Translations under genes and position numbers: made by a program
Part shown: one piece after another, positions 1 through 9,850 of the stretch
Layout of the letters: each line of letters starts with the position of its first letter
How positions within the stretch are numbered: position 1 is the stretch's first letter
From: Domibacillus indicus
Lineage (GTDB): Bacteria; Bacillota; Bacilli; Bacillales; Domibacillaceae
Reading direction: 5' to 3'
Assembly (NCBI RefSeq): GCF_023715895.1
Contig: NZ_JAMBOO010000002.1
Coordinates: forward strand, 372,001-436,000
DNA length: 64,000 nucleotides
The notes under the pieces: model-generated
Databases searched by the model: none
Seen by the model: the letters and a program-made list of their open reading frames with translations, nothing else
What the model was told of the DNA's origin: nothing

Positions 1-402
1 CTTGCCCTTTATCGGCGTCATTTTATTCCATCGGACGTTCTCGAAAAGCCGCATGCTATGCTTGGCGTAAACGTTATTGCCGCTGATACGGACCAAGAAG
101 CAGAGCGGCTTGCTACATCCATGCAGCAGCAATTTTTAAACCTGATCCGCAACAAAGCGGTGCCTCTTCAGCCGCCAGTGGACAGCATGGACGGCATATG
201 GACTGAATTTGAAAAAGCAGCACTGCAGCAGCAGCTCGGTTCCTCCATCATCGGCGGTCCGGAAACCATTAAGAAAAAATTAGCCGCGTTCATCGAAGAA
301 ACCGGCGCGGACGAACTAATGATTAACGCGCAAATTTACGACCATAAAGCAAGGCTGCGTTCCTTTGAACTCGCAGCAGACGTTTTGCGTTCGCTCGAAT
401 AA
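1..402 (+). CDS. Luciferase-like (LLM class) flavin-dependent oxidoreductase, C-terminal part
   Basis: The reading frame is open from base 1, so this is the last 133 residues of a gene that starts before the window. The tail fits the FMN- or F420-dependent LLM monooxygenase family: a GVNVIAADTDQEAERLA stretch, a SSIIGGPETIKKKL segment that in this family contacts the flavin, and a closing TGADELMINAQIYDHKARLRS-type helix and strand. The family oxidises aldehydes, alkanesulfonates or other small substrates with reduced flavin; which one cannot be said from the tail. It ends just before a bidirectional terminator shared with the convergent catalase gene. Family is fairly sure, substrate unknown. 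Confidence 0.8.
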   Translation, partial: LALYRRHFIPSDVLEKPHAMLGVNVIAADTDQEAERLATSMQQQFLNLIRNKAVPLQPPVDSMDGIWTEFEKAALQQQLGSSIIGGPETIKKKLAAFIEETGADELMINAQIYDHKARLRSFELAADVLRSLE

Positions 403-413
403 AAATCAAAAAT

Positions 414-441
414 CCCCCTTCACTATGGTGAAGGGGGTTGT
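414..441. terminator. Bidirectional terminator between LLM oxidoreductase and catalase
   Basis: A perfect 10-bp stem (CCCCCTTCAC at 414-423, GTGAAGGGGG at 428-437) with loop TATG is flanked by A-rich sequence on the left and TTGTTTT on the right. It can therefore stop transcription from both convergent genes. Confidence 0.85.
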
Positions 442-442
442 T

Positions 443-2038
<1,596 letters not shown>

Positions 2039-2104
2039 ATTTATTCCTCCCTGCCAAATTGAATCCACATTTCCATTATTTATATCCTTTTTCCCAAAAA
2101 TTTA

Positions 2105-2133
2105 AACAAAAAAAAGCGCTCGAAAGGGAGCGC
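2105..2133 (-). terminator. Terminator of ppnP
   Basis: Stem GCGCTC (2116-2121) and GAGCGC (2128-2133), followed on the minus strand by a run of eight or more T. It lies 24 bases after the ppnP stop codon. Confidence 0.8.
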
Positions 2134-2156
2134 CAAAAACGAAAAAAACAACTTTA

Positions 2157-2471
2157 TTACTCAGACAGATAAGAGCAGCAATAATCCACAATTGTATGTA
2201 CTTTTAATTCAAATGTTTCATTGGCCGGCACGAAGAAAACACCCGCTCCGTCAATCGTTTCCCAGTCACCGCCTTGAAGCTTGTATTCGAGCTTCCCAGC
2301 TGAAATATCCATTTCTTCTTTTAACTCCGTTGAAAATGTATATTCCCCGGGCATCATAATACCGAGCGTTTTTTTGGCTCCATCCTGCAGGAAAATGGTT
2401 CTGCTCGTTACCTTCCCGTCGAAATAAATGTTTGCTTCCTTTGTAATATCTACGTTTTTTAGTTGAGTCAT
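2157..2471 (-). CDS. ppnP: Pyrimidine/purine nucleoside phosphorylase PpnP
   Basis: A 104-residue single-domain cupin of the PpnP (DUF1255, former YaiE) family, which in Escherichia coli phosphorolyses several nucleosides to base and ribose 1-phosphate. The landmarks are NIYFDGKVTSRTI near the N-terminus, GIMMPGEYTFSTELKEEMDI in the middle and GVFFVPANETFELKV near the end, matching the family order and its length of about 95-105 residues. The start at 2471 is preferred because the conserved domain begins there and AAAGGATGGAG lies just upstream; the frame stays open to 2552 but the extra residues have no counterpart in the family. Monocistronic, divergent from the ATP-grasp operon. Confidence 0.88.
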   Translation of the reverse strand: MTQLKNVDITKEANIYFDGKVTSRTIFLQDGAKKTLGIMMPGEYTFSTELKEEMDISAGKLEYKLQGGDWETIDGAGVFFVPANETFELKVHTIVDYCCSYLSE

Positions 2472-2642
2472 ATTCTCCATCCTTTCACTTTCTCCCAATA
2501 ATTTATCATAAAAGTCCGGCTCATTAAACAGAATTTTTCCACTACTTTTCACTTTTTCTTCTACATGTTAAAAATTCTATCTTTCCTTTCAAATCTTTTA
2601 TTTGTATCTATTATTTTTTTGTGCTTTCTTCGTTTGTTAAAA

Positions 2643-2666
2643 AATCTTACATGTAAATGTTAGATT
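2643..2666. promoter_or_regulatory. Imperfect palindrome upstream of the ATP-grasp operon
   Basis: AATCTTACAT (2643-2652), GTAA, then ATGTTAGATT (2657-2666): the arms pair at nine of ten positions. It lies in the divergent ppnP/ATP-grasp intergenic region, 76 bases before the ATP-grasp start. The form suits a dimeric repressor site, but no regulator can be named from the sequence. Confidence 0.4.
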
Positions 2667-2741
2667 TGCCGACAAAAATAAAGGAATTTGCCATCATTTG
2701 TTGTATTCTTACATTAAATACTTTTAAGGAGAGTTCTGACA

Positions 2742-4211
2742 ATGTTTAAACTATACAATAGTGATCCTTATTTCGACGAAATGATTGACCAAAACGGAAA
2801 TCCGAGGGAACATTACCAGCGTTTTTATAACTCTCTTCTACAATTGAATCCTGAAGATTTAAAAGAAAAACAGGATACAGCGAATTTAAATTTTTTACGT
2901 CAGGGTATCACGTTTACCGTCTACGGAAACGAAGGCGGGACCGAGCGGACGCTGCCTTTCGATTTTATTCCTATTATTATCCCAGCTGACAAGTGGAAGC
3001 AAATCGAAAAAGGAATGGTGCAGCGTGTCAAAGCATTAAATTTGTTTTTAGATGACATTTACCATAATCAAAATATTTTGAATGATGGGATTATTCCGCG
3101 TGGCCTCATTGAACAAAACCCTTACTTTTACTACCGGCAGGCAGGCGGATTAGACATCCCGCTTCGAAACCATATTTTTTTGGCAGGCATTGATTTAATC
3201 AAAGATGAAAAGGGTGTTTACAGAGTACTCGAAGACAACTTGCGAAACCCTTCCGGCATGTCATATGTATATCAAAACCGGTATGTGATGCGCCAGGTTT
3301 GCCCGGAATTCTTTTCAAAGCATTCCCTTAACATGCTGGAAGAACAAATCGGCCACCTGCATGCTGCTTTAATGTCCCATCTTCCTAAAAATGCAAGAAC
3401 AACCGCCGATCCACGAGCTGTTTTGTTAACACCGGGCATGTATAATTCCGCTTACTATGATCACGTTTTTTTAGCACAGCGGATGAATATTTCTCTTGTT
3501 GAAGGGCGGGATTTGATTGTTAAGGACAAAATCGTCTACATGAAAACAATCAGGGGACTAAAACGGGTTGATATTATTTACCGCCGTATTGATGATGATT
3601 TTCTTGATCCACAGGCATTTCGAAAAGATTCCCGTTTAGGCGTTCCCGGCCTGCTCGATGCGTACCGGGCAGGAAATGTTTCAATCGTAAACGGAATCGG
3701 CAACGGGGCTGCAGATGATAAAGCAATCTATGCGTATGTACCTGATATGATCAAATACTATTTAAACGAAGAACCGATTATCCCAAATGTGGAAACCTAT
3801 ATGCTGCGAAATCCTGAACAGCGCGAATGGGTGCTTAAGCATATTGACCAGCTTGTTGTTAAAAACGTAGGAGCTTCTGGAGGCTACGATATGTTGATTG
3901 GCCCGCACGCGTCTGAAGAAGAAATCGCTATTTTCAAAGAGAAAATTTTGGAAAACCCAAATCAATATATTGCGCAGCCGACCATCAAGCTGTCACGAGC
4001 ACCGGTTTATCAGGATGGCCGCTTTTATCCTTGCCATGTAGACCTTCGCGTATTTGTGATGAAAGGGGAAAACATTAATGTTTTTCCAGGCGGTCTGTCA
4101 CGTGTTGCATTAAAAGAAGGCTCACTCGTTGTGAACTCTTCACAAGGCGGAGGAGCAAAAGATACTTGGGTATTAAAGGAGGAACCACAGCATGTTAAGC
4201 AGAGTCGCTGA
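2742..4211 (+). CDS. Circularly permuted ATP-grasp protein
   Basis: A 489-residue protein of the circularly permuted ATP-grasp family that occurs next to alpha-E and transglutaminase genes. Supporting stretches are VLEDNLRNPSGMSYVYQNR, LVVKNVGASGGYDMLIGP (the Gly-rich nucleotide-binding part), CHVDLRVFVMKGENINVFPG and RVALKEGSLVVNSSQGGG near the end. ATP-grasp enzymes join a carboxylate to an amine or thiol through an acyl phosphate, and comparative genomics has proposed that this branch makes short peptides or peptide tags; no substrate is established. AAGGAGAG (2727-2734) sets the start. The last 20 bases overlap the next gene, whose ribosome site lies inside this one, so the two are probably translationally coupled. 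Family clear, role inferred. Confidence 0.9.
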   Translation: MFKLYNSDPYFDEMIDQNGNPREHYQRFYNSLLQLNPEDLKEKQDTANLNFLRQGITFTVYGNEGGTERTLPFDFIPIIIPADKWKQIEKGMVQRVKALNLFLDDIYHNQNILNDGIIPRGLIEQNPYFYYRQAGGLDIPLRNHIFLAGIDLIKDEKGVYRVLEDNLRNPSGMSYVYQNRYVMRQVCPEFFSKHSLNMLEEQIGHLHAALMSHLPKNARTTADPRAVLLTPGMYNSAYYDHVFLAQRMNISLVEGRDLIVKDKIVYMKTIRGLKRVDIIYRRIDDDFLDPQAFRKDSRLGVPGLLDAYRAGNVSIVNGIGNGAADDKAIYAYVPDMIKYYLNEEPIIPNVETYMLRNPEQREWVLKHIDQLVVKNVGASGGYDMLIGPHASEEEIAIFKEKILENPNQYIAQPTIKLSRAPVYQDGRFYPCHVDLRVFVMKGENINVFPGGLSRVALKEGSLVVNSSQGGGAKDTWVLKEEPQHVKQSR

Positions 4212-5157
4212 TTCATTATATTGGATGTCTAGAAATGGTGAAAGAACAGAGCAAAATGCGCATATCCTCAGTATGCAGCTGATCAAAATGCTCGAATCAT
4301 CCGAGCAGGAAACGACTGCACAAGATGACTGGGAAACTGTTCTTGATATTTGCTCGTCAAAAGAGGAATTTTCTTTTTTGTATAACAGTATACAATTAGA
4401 CAACGTGGTAGATTATTTAACATTTTCAAAAGAAAATGTAAATTCGACTGTAAATACCGTGTCAATCGTGCGCGAAAATGCCCGCATTACCCGCAATCAT
4501 ATCCCGAATGAGCTGTGGGAGGTCTGGAATGAATTTTATTTGTCTCTTCCAAAGATACCACAGACAGTAAACTGCTCTCTTCCGGATATCCATTTCTTTT
4601 TAAATCAAATTAAAAAAACATCGTTTACTGCAACAGGTGTGATAGACGCTTCTATGGCACGTGATCTTCCTTATCATTTTATAAAGATCGGCAGATGGCT
4701 TGAACGGGCAGAGAAAACAGCGCGTATTTTGCACGTTTTTTACCAAAAATCAAAGCAGGCTGGCGAAACCACGACCGATGATGTTGCCTGGCGTTCTGCG
4801 TTGCAGTTTGTAAACGGGGCTGACACATACTTTAACCGTTTTTCTCCTATTATTAATCCGGATTGTGTGATTAGGTTTCTCATGACAGACGTCTCTTTCC
4901 CACGCTCGATCCGTTACTGCATAGACCATATTTGGGAAGCCATCAAAAAATTAGAAAATGAAAAAGTGTCTCATTATTCTTGGCGGATGTATGCGCTGCT
5001 TGATACGATGATGACAGAATTTCATGAAGATTACCTGAACAGCCTGGCAGAAGAAGAAATGGAATATTTTCTGCTTCAATCGTTAAACCGCTGCATAGAA
5101 TTTGGCAAAACATTCTCTGAGACGTATTATTTAATGGAGCGTGAATCTATTATGTGA
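4192..5157 (+). CDS. Alpha-E domain protein
   Basis: A 321-residue, largely helical protein of the alpha-E (DUF403) family. The N-terminal signature MLSRVADSLYWMSRNGERTE and the mid-protein RDLPYHFIKIGRWLERAEKT are the family hallmarks, both built on a W.xR.xER.E pattern. No biochemical activity is established; the family is found almost only beside a circularly permuted ATP-grasp gene and a transglutaminase gene, as here. The start ATG overlaps the preceding gene by 20 bases and has AAAGGAGG nine bases upstream. It is followed after 36 bases by the transglutaminase. Family sure, function unknown. Confidence 0.9.
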   Translation: MLSRVADSLYWMSRNGERTEQNAHILSMQLIKMLESSEQETTAQDDWETVLDICSSKEEFSFLYNSIQLDNVVDYLTFSKENVNSTVNTVSIVRENARITRNHIPNELWEVWNEFYLSLPKIPQTVNCSLPDIHFFLNQIKKTSFTATGVIDASMARDLPYHFIKIGRWLERAEKTARILHVFYQKSKQAGETTTDDVAWRSALQFVNGADTYFNRFSPIINPDCVIRFLMTDVSFPRSIRYCIDHIWEAIKKLENEKVSHYSWRMYALLDTMMTEFHEDYLNSLAEEEMEYFLLQSLNRCIEFGKTFSETYYLMERESIM

Positions 5158-5193
5158 ACGAATAAACCAAAGCACTTGGAGAGTGAAGGCTTT

Positions 5194-6048
5194 ATGAAAT
5201 ATGAAATTACTCATACCAATATTTTCCAATACGAAAATGATGTGGACCAAAGCATGAACCATATTCGTTTAAAACCAAGTACGGACGAATGCCAGCACCT
5301 GCTTTCTTATCAGATTGATATTACTCCTCCTTCTATGACAAAAGAAAGTATAGATTTGTGGGGAAATACCGTGGAGAGCTTTCTTATCCCACAAAAACAC
5401 CGCTCATTAGAAGTAAAAACGACTTCTGTTGTCAGCATTCAGCGGGCGCCGTTTATTGAACGAATTGAATACTCTTCTGAAATGAAGTCCATTTTTCATT
5501 CAAAACGGTTCAAGGAGCACTATCTTCCTTTTTTAAAGGGAAATACATATACCTTTCTTAGTCCGGAACAAGTAGAAGAAATGATGCAGTCTGTCGGTAA
5601 TATCGAAAATCCTGTTCAATTTTCACTAGAATTAATGCGGTATTTGCATAAGACATTTACGTATGATACTGAAGCCACGAATGTTCAGACAACGGCCCAG
5701 GAAGCTTTCGCTTTGAAAAAAGGCGTCTGTCAGGATTATACGCATGTTATGCTCGGCATTCTTAGAAAAAAAGGGATCCCAGCCAGATATGTCAGCGGCT
5801 ATTTATACACAGGAGACAATGCGGAGTTTATTGGCGACTCAGCTTCCCATGCCTGGGTAGAAGTGATGGTGCCTGGAATTGGCTGGATTGGGCTTGATCC
5901 AACCAATAATGTAGAAGCACTAGAAAACCATATTCGAATCGGCATTGGCCGGGACTATACAGATGTCAGCCCTCTTCAAGGGATTTACAGAGGCGGCAGC
6001 CAGACACTTGAGGTGAAAGTAAGTGTGAAAAAACTGGAGTCTCTTTAA
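5194..6048 (+). CDS. Transglutaminase-like cysteine protease/transferase
   Basis: A 284-residue protein with the bacterial transglutaminase N-terminal domain (about 1-150, beginning MKYEITHTNIFQYENDVDQS) and a transglutaminase core. The catalytic triad is visible as Cys179 in KKGVCQDYTHVML, His219 in SASHAWVEVMVPG and Asp235 in GLDPTNN. Such proteins act as peptidases or acyl transferases. Last gene of the ATP-grasp/alpha-E/transglutaminase operon, ending at a strong terminator. An in-frame TTG at 5176 would add six residues; the ATG at 5194 fits the family start better. No signal peptide, so the whole set is probably cytoplasmic. The proteasome-like hydrolase found in some related clusters is absent here. 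Confidence 0.88.
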   Translation: MKYEITHTNIFQYENDVDQSMNHIRLKPSTDECQHLLSYQIDITPPSMTKESIDLWGNTVESFLIPQKHRSLEVKTTSVVSIQRAPFIERIEYSSEMKSIFHSKRFKEHYLPFLKGNTYTFLSPEQVEEMMQSVGNIENPVQFSLELMRYLHKTFTYDTEATNVQTTAQEAFALKKGVCQDYTHVMLGILRKKGIPARYVSGYLYTGDNAEFIGDSASHAWVEVMVPGIGWIGLDPTNNVEALENHIRIGIGRDYTDVSPLQGIYRGGSQTLEVKVSVKKLESL

Positions 6049-6053
6049 CACAT

Positions 6054-6108
6054 AAAAAGGGGTTATTCCAAAAGTCCACTCCCTCGACTTTGGAATAACC
6101 CCTTTTTT
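6054..6108. terminator. Strong terminator after the transglutaminase gene
   Basis: A very long stem: AAAAAGGGGTTATTCC on the left (from 6054) pairs with GGAATAACCCCTTTTTT on the right (to about 6107), with a one-base bulge near the loop. The A-run and T-run allow termination in both directions, serving also the convergent gene ending at 6133. Confidence 0.85.
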
Positions 6109-6132
6109 ATGATAAAAACATGTAAAGCCAGT

Positions 6133-6432
6133 TTATTCGCTGTGAATATCAAATGTAATATCCTGATTGCGATGGTCTATATAAGCAACACTGAAAAAGC
6201 GGTCTCCTGCTTTGTAGCCATCGGGTGTTTCAAATTTATAAAATGTTTTTTGACGGTCTTTTCGATCCGTTATATAACGGTCTGAAACCATTTCGTAAAA
6301 CTTTGATGTTTCGCCGCACTTGATATGAAAGTGAGTGCCTTCGCCGAGCTTGAGTTCTTCTTCAAACAACTCGCCTTGTTTCCACTCACCTTGCCCGTTT
6401 CTATATACACATGTCATTTTATTTGTTTTCAT
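6133..6432 (-). CDS. Hypothetical protein, 99 residues
   Basis: A soluble, charged protein beginning MKTNKMTCVYRNGQGEWKQG and rich in aromatic and acidic residues, with predicted mainly beta character. No signal peptide, membrane segment or recognisable catalytic motif. AAGGAG lies eight bases before the ATG at 6432, so translation is credible; an in-frame GTG at 6439-6441 overlaps that ribosome site and is less likely. It lies between the ATP-grasp operon and the asparagine synthetase, apparently as a single gene. Function not recognised. Confidence 0.65.
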   Translation of the reverse strand: MKTNKMTCVYRNGQGEWKQGELFEEELKLGEGTHFHIKCGETSKFYEMVSDRYITDRKDRQKTFYKFETPDGYKAGDRFFSVAYIDHRNQDITFDIHSE

Positions 6433-6491
6433 TTTCAGCACTCCTTTCGTATTTGATTACTATATTCCCCGATTTCCTGCTCAAAAACATC

Positions 6492-8309
6492 TTATTTGTC
6501 ATAAAACCTAACAGAATATTCCTCAAACCATTCGTGCATTTGAATAAAATAAGCAACAAGCTGCGGTCCAGTCATCAACTGGCCAAACCACGGATATTGA
6601 AAAGACGCCCCGCCGGTCTGTGCGAGTTTCTCAAGTCCTTCTTTTGAGAAAAAGTGCAAGAGCGGTGTATCCTTCTTTAAAATATCCTGCAGCATGCTTG
6701 ACACGGTTGCTGTATACGCTGGATGATGCGTCTTTGGATACGGGCTTTTCTTTCGATACAGCACATCTCCCGGCAGAACACCATCCAGTGCTCTTCGAAG
6801 AATGCCTTTTTCACGCCCGTCTGCCATTTTCATCTCCCACGGTATGTTCCAGACGTATTCAACAAGCCGGTGATCCGCAAACGGTACACGCACTTCCAGT
6901 CCTGCCCCCATACTCATCCGGTCTTTTCGTTCCAGAAGTGCGGTCATAAATGATACCATATTCAAATAAAACAGCTCTCTGCGCCGGCGCTCCACATCTG
7001 ATTCCCCATCAAGCTTCGGTGTCTCGTCCCGCAGTTTGCCGCTTTGCTCCCGTCCGTATTCTTTTAATGGAAGAACCTGCCGCCATTTATCGTTTAACAG
7101 CTGGGATTTCTCCTGCATGGAGGTAATCCACGGAAACCCTTCTTCCGATCCGTTCCGGTGAAACCACGGATACCCGCCGAACACTTCATCCGCACACTCT
7201 CCTGACAAGCCGACAGTAAAGTCCTGCTTGATTTCATGGCAGAACCAAAGCAGGGACGAATCCACATCGGCCATGCCCGGGAGGTCACGCGCACACATGG
7301 CTTCTTTTAATGCATGAGCCAATGTTTCCTGATCAATCACTTTTGTGTGATGAACGGAGCCAATGTGCTGCTGCATTTTTTCGATCCATGGCCGGTCTTC
7401 CCCCGGCTGAAAAACGTTTTGCTTGAAAAAGCGGCTGTTGTCTTCGTACTCAATCGAATACGTATGAAGCGGTGTGTCGAAAAACTGAGCTGCAAATGCA
7501 CTGATTGCACTGGAATCTACCCCTCCAGACAGAAAGGTACACACCGGTACATCTGCCGTCAGCTGACGCATTACGGCATCCTGCAGCAGCTCCCGGACAC
7601 GCAGGGCTGTCTCAGGAAGGGAATCAGCATGCGGGGCGCTCTGTACATTCCAGTATCTCCATACTTTCACCCCGGTCTTTTTTACAGTTAGCGCGTGCGC
7701 CGGCCGAAGCTCTTTTATCCCTTTAAACACTCCCTGCCCCGGTGTACGGCCCGGTCCGATCGCGATCAGTTCCATAAAGCCTAATCGGTCAAGTTCCGGT
7801 TTCACATCTGGATGGGCAAGCAGCGCCTTGATTTCTGAGCCGAAAATAAACGCGCCATTTTTTTCTGTATAAAATAACGGCTTCACACCGAGCCGGTCAC
7901 GTGCCATAAATAACTCCCCACGTGTTTGGTCCCACACACCAAACGCAAAAATGCCATTTAGCCGCTCCAGGCACTTTTCACGCCACTCGATAAATGAATA
8001 AAGCAGCACTTCCGTGTCCGAATGTCCTTGAAATGAGTGGCCGCACTTTTTGAGCTCAGCCCGGATTTCTTCCGTATTGTACAGCTCACCATTGTATACA
8101 ATGGTGTACGTTCCGCGCGTCATCGGCTGGATCCCGCCTGTCGGATCTACGACGACAAGCCGCGTATGACCGAATGCTACATGTTCCGCTGTCCAAATGT
8201 TAAAATCGTCCGGTCCCCGTTTTTCAAGTGTCTGCGCCATCTGGCGGACTGTTTCTTTTTTACTGGCAAGCTCTTGATTAAAATGTACAAAGCCTGTTAT
8301 GCCACACAT
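6492..8309 (-). CDS. asnO: Asparagine synthetase, glutamine-hydrolysing (AsnO type)
   Basis: A 605-residue enzyme that makes asparagine from aspartate, glutamine and ATP. The start must be 8309 so that the catalytic cysteine follows Met directly (MCGITGFVHF): it becomes the N-terminal nucleophile of the glutaminase domain (about 1-200). The synthetase domain has the pyrophosphate loop FLSGGVDSSAISAFAA and LSGECADEVFGGYPWFH, and later KSPYPKTHHPAY. Length is close to B. subtilis AsnO (YisO, about 614), a sporulation-linked paralogue, rather than AsnB or AsnH, but the paralogue choice is from memory. It stands alone, downstream of the ohr-gpx-ohrR operon on the same strand, from which a terminator separates it. 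Confidence 0.85.
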   Translation of the reverse strand: MCGITGFVHFNQELASKKETVRQMAQTLEKRGPDDFNIWTAEHVAFGHTRLVVVDPTGGIQPMTRGTYTIVYNGELYNTEEIRAELKKCGHSFQGHSDTEVLLYSFIEWREKCLERLNGIFAFGVWDQTRGELFMARDRLGVKPLFYTEKNGAFIFGSEIKALLAHPDVKPELDRLGFMELIAIGPGRTPGQGVFKGIKELRPAHALTVKKTGVKVWRYWNVQSAPHADSLPETALRVRELLQDAVMRQLTADVPVCTFLSGGVDSSAISAFAAQFFDTPLHTYSIEYEDNSRFFKQNVFQPGEDRPWIEKMQQHIGSVHHTKVIDQETLAHALKEAMCARDLPGMADVDSSLLWFCHEIKQDFTVGLSGECADEVFGGYPWFHRNGSEEGFPWITSMQEKSQLLNDKWRQVLPLKEYGREQSGKLRDETPKLDGESDVERRRRELFYLNMVSFMTALLERKDRMSMGAGLEVRVPFADHRLVEYVWNIPWEMKMADGREKGILRRALDGVLPGDVLYRKKSPYPKTHHPAYTATVSSMLQDILKKDTPLLHFFSKEGLEKLAQTGGASFQYPWFGQLMTGPQLVAYFIQMHEWFEEYSVRFYDK

Positions 8310-8363
8310 GCGCATCACCCTTTCCCGTAATACGATATGCGCGACCTGTCCGAAACATGACAA

Positions 8364-8401
8364 CAAAAAAAACTCCGCCGATGCACTACGCATCAGCGGA
8401 A
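8364..8401 (-). terminator. Terminator of the ohr-gpx-ohrR operon
   Basis: Stem CCGCCGATGC (8375-8384) with GCATCAGCGG (8390-8399), one mismatch, followed on the minus strand by a run of eight T. It overlaps the last codons of ohrR. Confidence 0.75.
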
Positions 8402-8835
8402 TTTGTTCTTTTTTTGAGTTTTTGATGCAGATCATTAAGCCTGGTCATCAATTCTTTGTATTCGTCCACGTTAATTTGACAAAGTTCGATTTCCTCTGCC
8501 ACACGCTTCGTAATAGCCCTCTGCTGCTGGTGCGCTTTTTCCTCTAAATAGATAAATACTTTTCGTTCATCTTCTTTGGAGCGCTCTTTACGCACCCATC
8601 CATTTTCCTGCATACGTGAAATCATCGGTGTCAGTGTTCCAGTACCAAGGTCGAGCTTTGCACCAAGCTCTTTCATCGTTACTTCATCTTTTTCCCATAA
8701 AGCCAAAAGCACCAAATACTGCGGATACGTAAGTCCAAACGGCTGCAATACGCTTGTATACAGCTTGTTAAACTCGCCAGCTGTTTCATAAACAGCAAAA
8801 CAAAGCTGGCTGTTCAGTGAGCGGAAATCATTCAT
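8386..8835 (-). CDS. ohrR: OhrR, MarR-family organic hydroperoxide sensor
   Basis: A 149-residue MarR-type winged-helix repressor. The N-terminal SQLCFAVYE holds Cys12, the counterpart of the reactive Cys15 of B. subtilis OhrR, and the wing region LGTGTLTPMISRMQENGWVRK is typical. No second C-terminal cysteine is present, so it belongs to the one-Cys OhrR type that is inactivated by thiol modification. Last gene of the operon ohr-gpx-ohrR; its start overlaps the gpx stop by four bases (ATGA). It should bind the palindromes upstream of ohr and so control its own operon. Linkage to ohr makes the assignment strong. Confidence 0.92.
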   Translation of the reverse strand: MNDFRSLNSQLCFAVYETAGEFNKLYTSVLQPFGLTYPQYLVLLALWEKDEVTMKELGAKLDLGTGTLTPMISRMQENGWVRKERSKEDERKVFIYLEEKAHQQQRAITKRVAEEIELCQINVDEYKELMTRLNDLHQKLKKRTNSADA

Positions 8836-9311
8836 GATAGGATTTTTTTTACATCCTCTTCTATTTTTTCAGGGCTTGTCTGTGGTGCATACCGCTCGAC
8901 AACCTGCCCGTTTCGGTCGACGAGAAATTTTGTAAAATTCCATTTGATTTTTTTGGACAGCATCCCTTTTTTCTCGGTTGTTAAGTGAACAAACAGCGGG
9001 TGTGCACCCTCACCATTTACATCAACCTTGGCAAAGATGGGAAACGTAACACCATAGTTTACCCGGCAAAACTCGGTCGTTTGATTGATATCGCCATATT
9101 CCTGGTTGTTAAACTGATCACATGGAAACCCGAGAACAACAAAACCTTCGTCTTTGTACTTTTCATATAAAGACTGCAGGCCGCCAAACTGCGGCGTAAA
9201 TCCGCATTTGCTTGCTGTATTGACAATCAACAGCGGTTTGCCCTCGTACTCTTTTAGCGGCATTTCATTGCCGTTCGGTTTTTTAACGCTAAAATCGTAA
9301 ACAGTTGTCAC
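8832..9311 (-). CDS. Glutathione peroxidase-family thiol peroxidase
   Basis: A 159-residue protein of the glutathione peroxidase (BsaA/Gpx) family. Cys36 in NTASKCGFTPQ is the peroxidatic residue; the LGFPCDQFNNQEYG motif supplies the catalytic Gln region, and WNFTKFLVDRNGQVV supplies the Trp and Asn. Bacterial members usually reduce hydroperoxides using thioredoxin rather than glutathione. It lies between ohr and ohrR and overlaps the latter, so it is probably derepressed by organic peroxides with ohr. AGGAGGGAG precedes the start. Confidence 0.92.
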   Translation of the reverse strand: MTTVYDFSVKKPNGNEMPLKEYEGKPLLIVNTASKCGFTPQFGGLQSLYEKYKDEGFVVLGFPCDQFNNQEYGDINQTTEFCRVNYGVTFPIFAKVDVNGEGAHPLFVHLTTEKKGMLSKKIKWNFTKFLVDRNGQVVERYAPQTSPEKIEEDVKKILS

Positions 9312-9326
9312 AGAACTCCCTCCTCC

Positions 9327-9749
9327 TTATTGCTTTACAGACAATTCAACATCAACGTTACCGCTGATCGCTTTTGAATATGGGCAGAAGTGGTGCGCTT
9401 TGTTCACATATTCCTCTGCTGTTGCTTGGTCTACTCCTTCAATGGACACTTCAAGCTTAACACCAAGCTTAACACCTTTATCGGCTTTGTCCGGGTAAAG
9501 AGCAACGGTTGCTATAACCTGGCTGCTTTGGAATTCAACGCCTCCCTGTTCAAGCATCAATTCAAGTGCACTGTTAAAGCATGCACTGTAGCCCGCTGCA
9601 AATAACTGCTCTGGATTTGTGGCTGTTGTCGCATTGCCGCCAAGTGCCTGTGGTTTTTCAACGTCTAAATTAAAAATGTTGTCCGGTGAATGAACTTCTC
9701 CGTCGCGTCCGCCTGTGTTAATAATTGTTGTTTCAAAAATAGGTTTCAT
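9327..9749 (-). CDS. ohr: Organic hydroperoxide resistance protein Ohr
   Basis: A 140-residue OsmC/Ohr-family peroxidase that reduces organic hydroperoxides. The two catalytic cysteines are Cys57 in AAGYSACFNSALELM and Cys122 in HHFCPYSKAISGNVDVEL, both in the Ohr arrangement, with the conserved Arg in TGGRDGEV. The ATG at 9749 is chosen because AAAGGAG lies upstream and the family starts there; the frame runs on to 9800 into the operator. First gene of the ohr-gpx-ohrR operon, 15 bases before gpx. Confidence 0.95.
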   Translation of the reverse strand: MKPIFETTIINTGGRDGEVHSPDNIFNLDVEKPQALGGNATTATNPEQLFAAGYSACFNSALELMLEQGGVEFQSSQVIATVALYPDKADKGVKLGVKLEVSIEGVDQATAEEYVNKAHHFCPYSKAISGNVDVELSVKQ

Positions 9750-9782
9750 TCGAAAAACTCCTTTAACCGTTTTTAAATCTTC

Positions 9783-9805
9783 TACGATTAAATCGTACAC
9801 GATTT
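9783..9805. promoter_or_regulatory. OhrR operator upstream of ohr
   Basis: Two overlapping palindromes: TACGATT-A-AATCGTA (9783-9797) and AAATCGT-AC-ACGATTT (9790-9805). They lie 34-56 bases before the ohr start and resemble the overlapping AT-rich inverted repeats known for B. subtilis ohrA. Only spacing and symmetry support this; the -10 and -35 boxes were not resolved. Confidence 0.7.
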
Positions 9806-9826
9806 AAATAAAAAACACAACTAAAA

Positions 9827-9850
9827 AAGCTGTTTTATTTAAAACAGCTT
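9827..9850 (-). terminator. Terminator of terD
   Basis: Stem AAGCTGTTTT (9827-9836) with AAAACAGCTT (9841-9850) overlaps the terD stop codon and is followed on the minus strand by TTTTTTAG. Confidence 0.75.
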
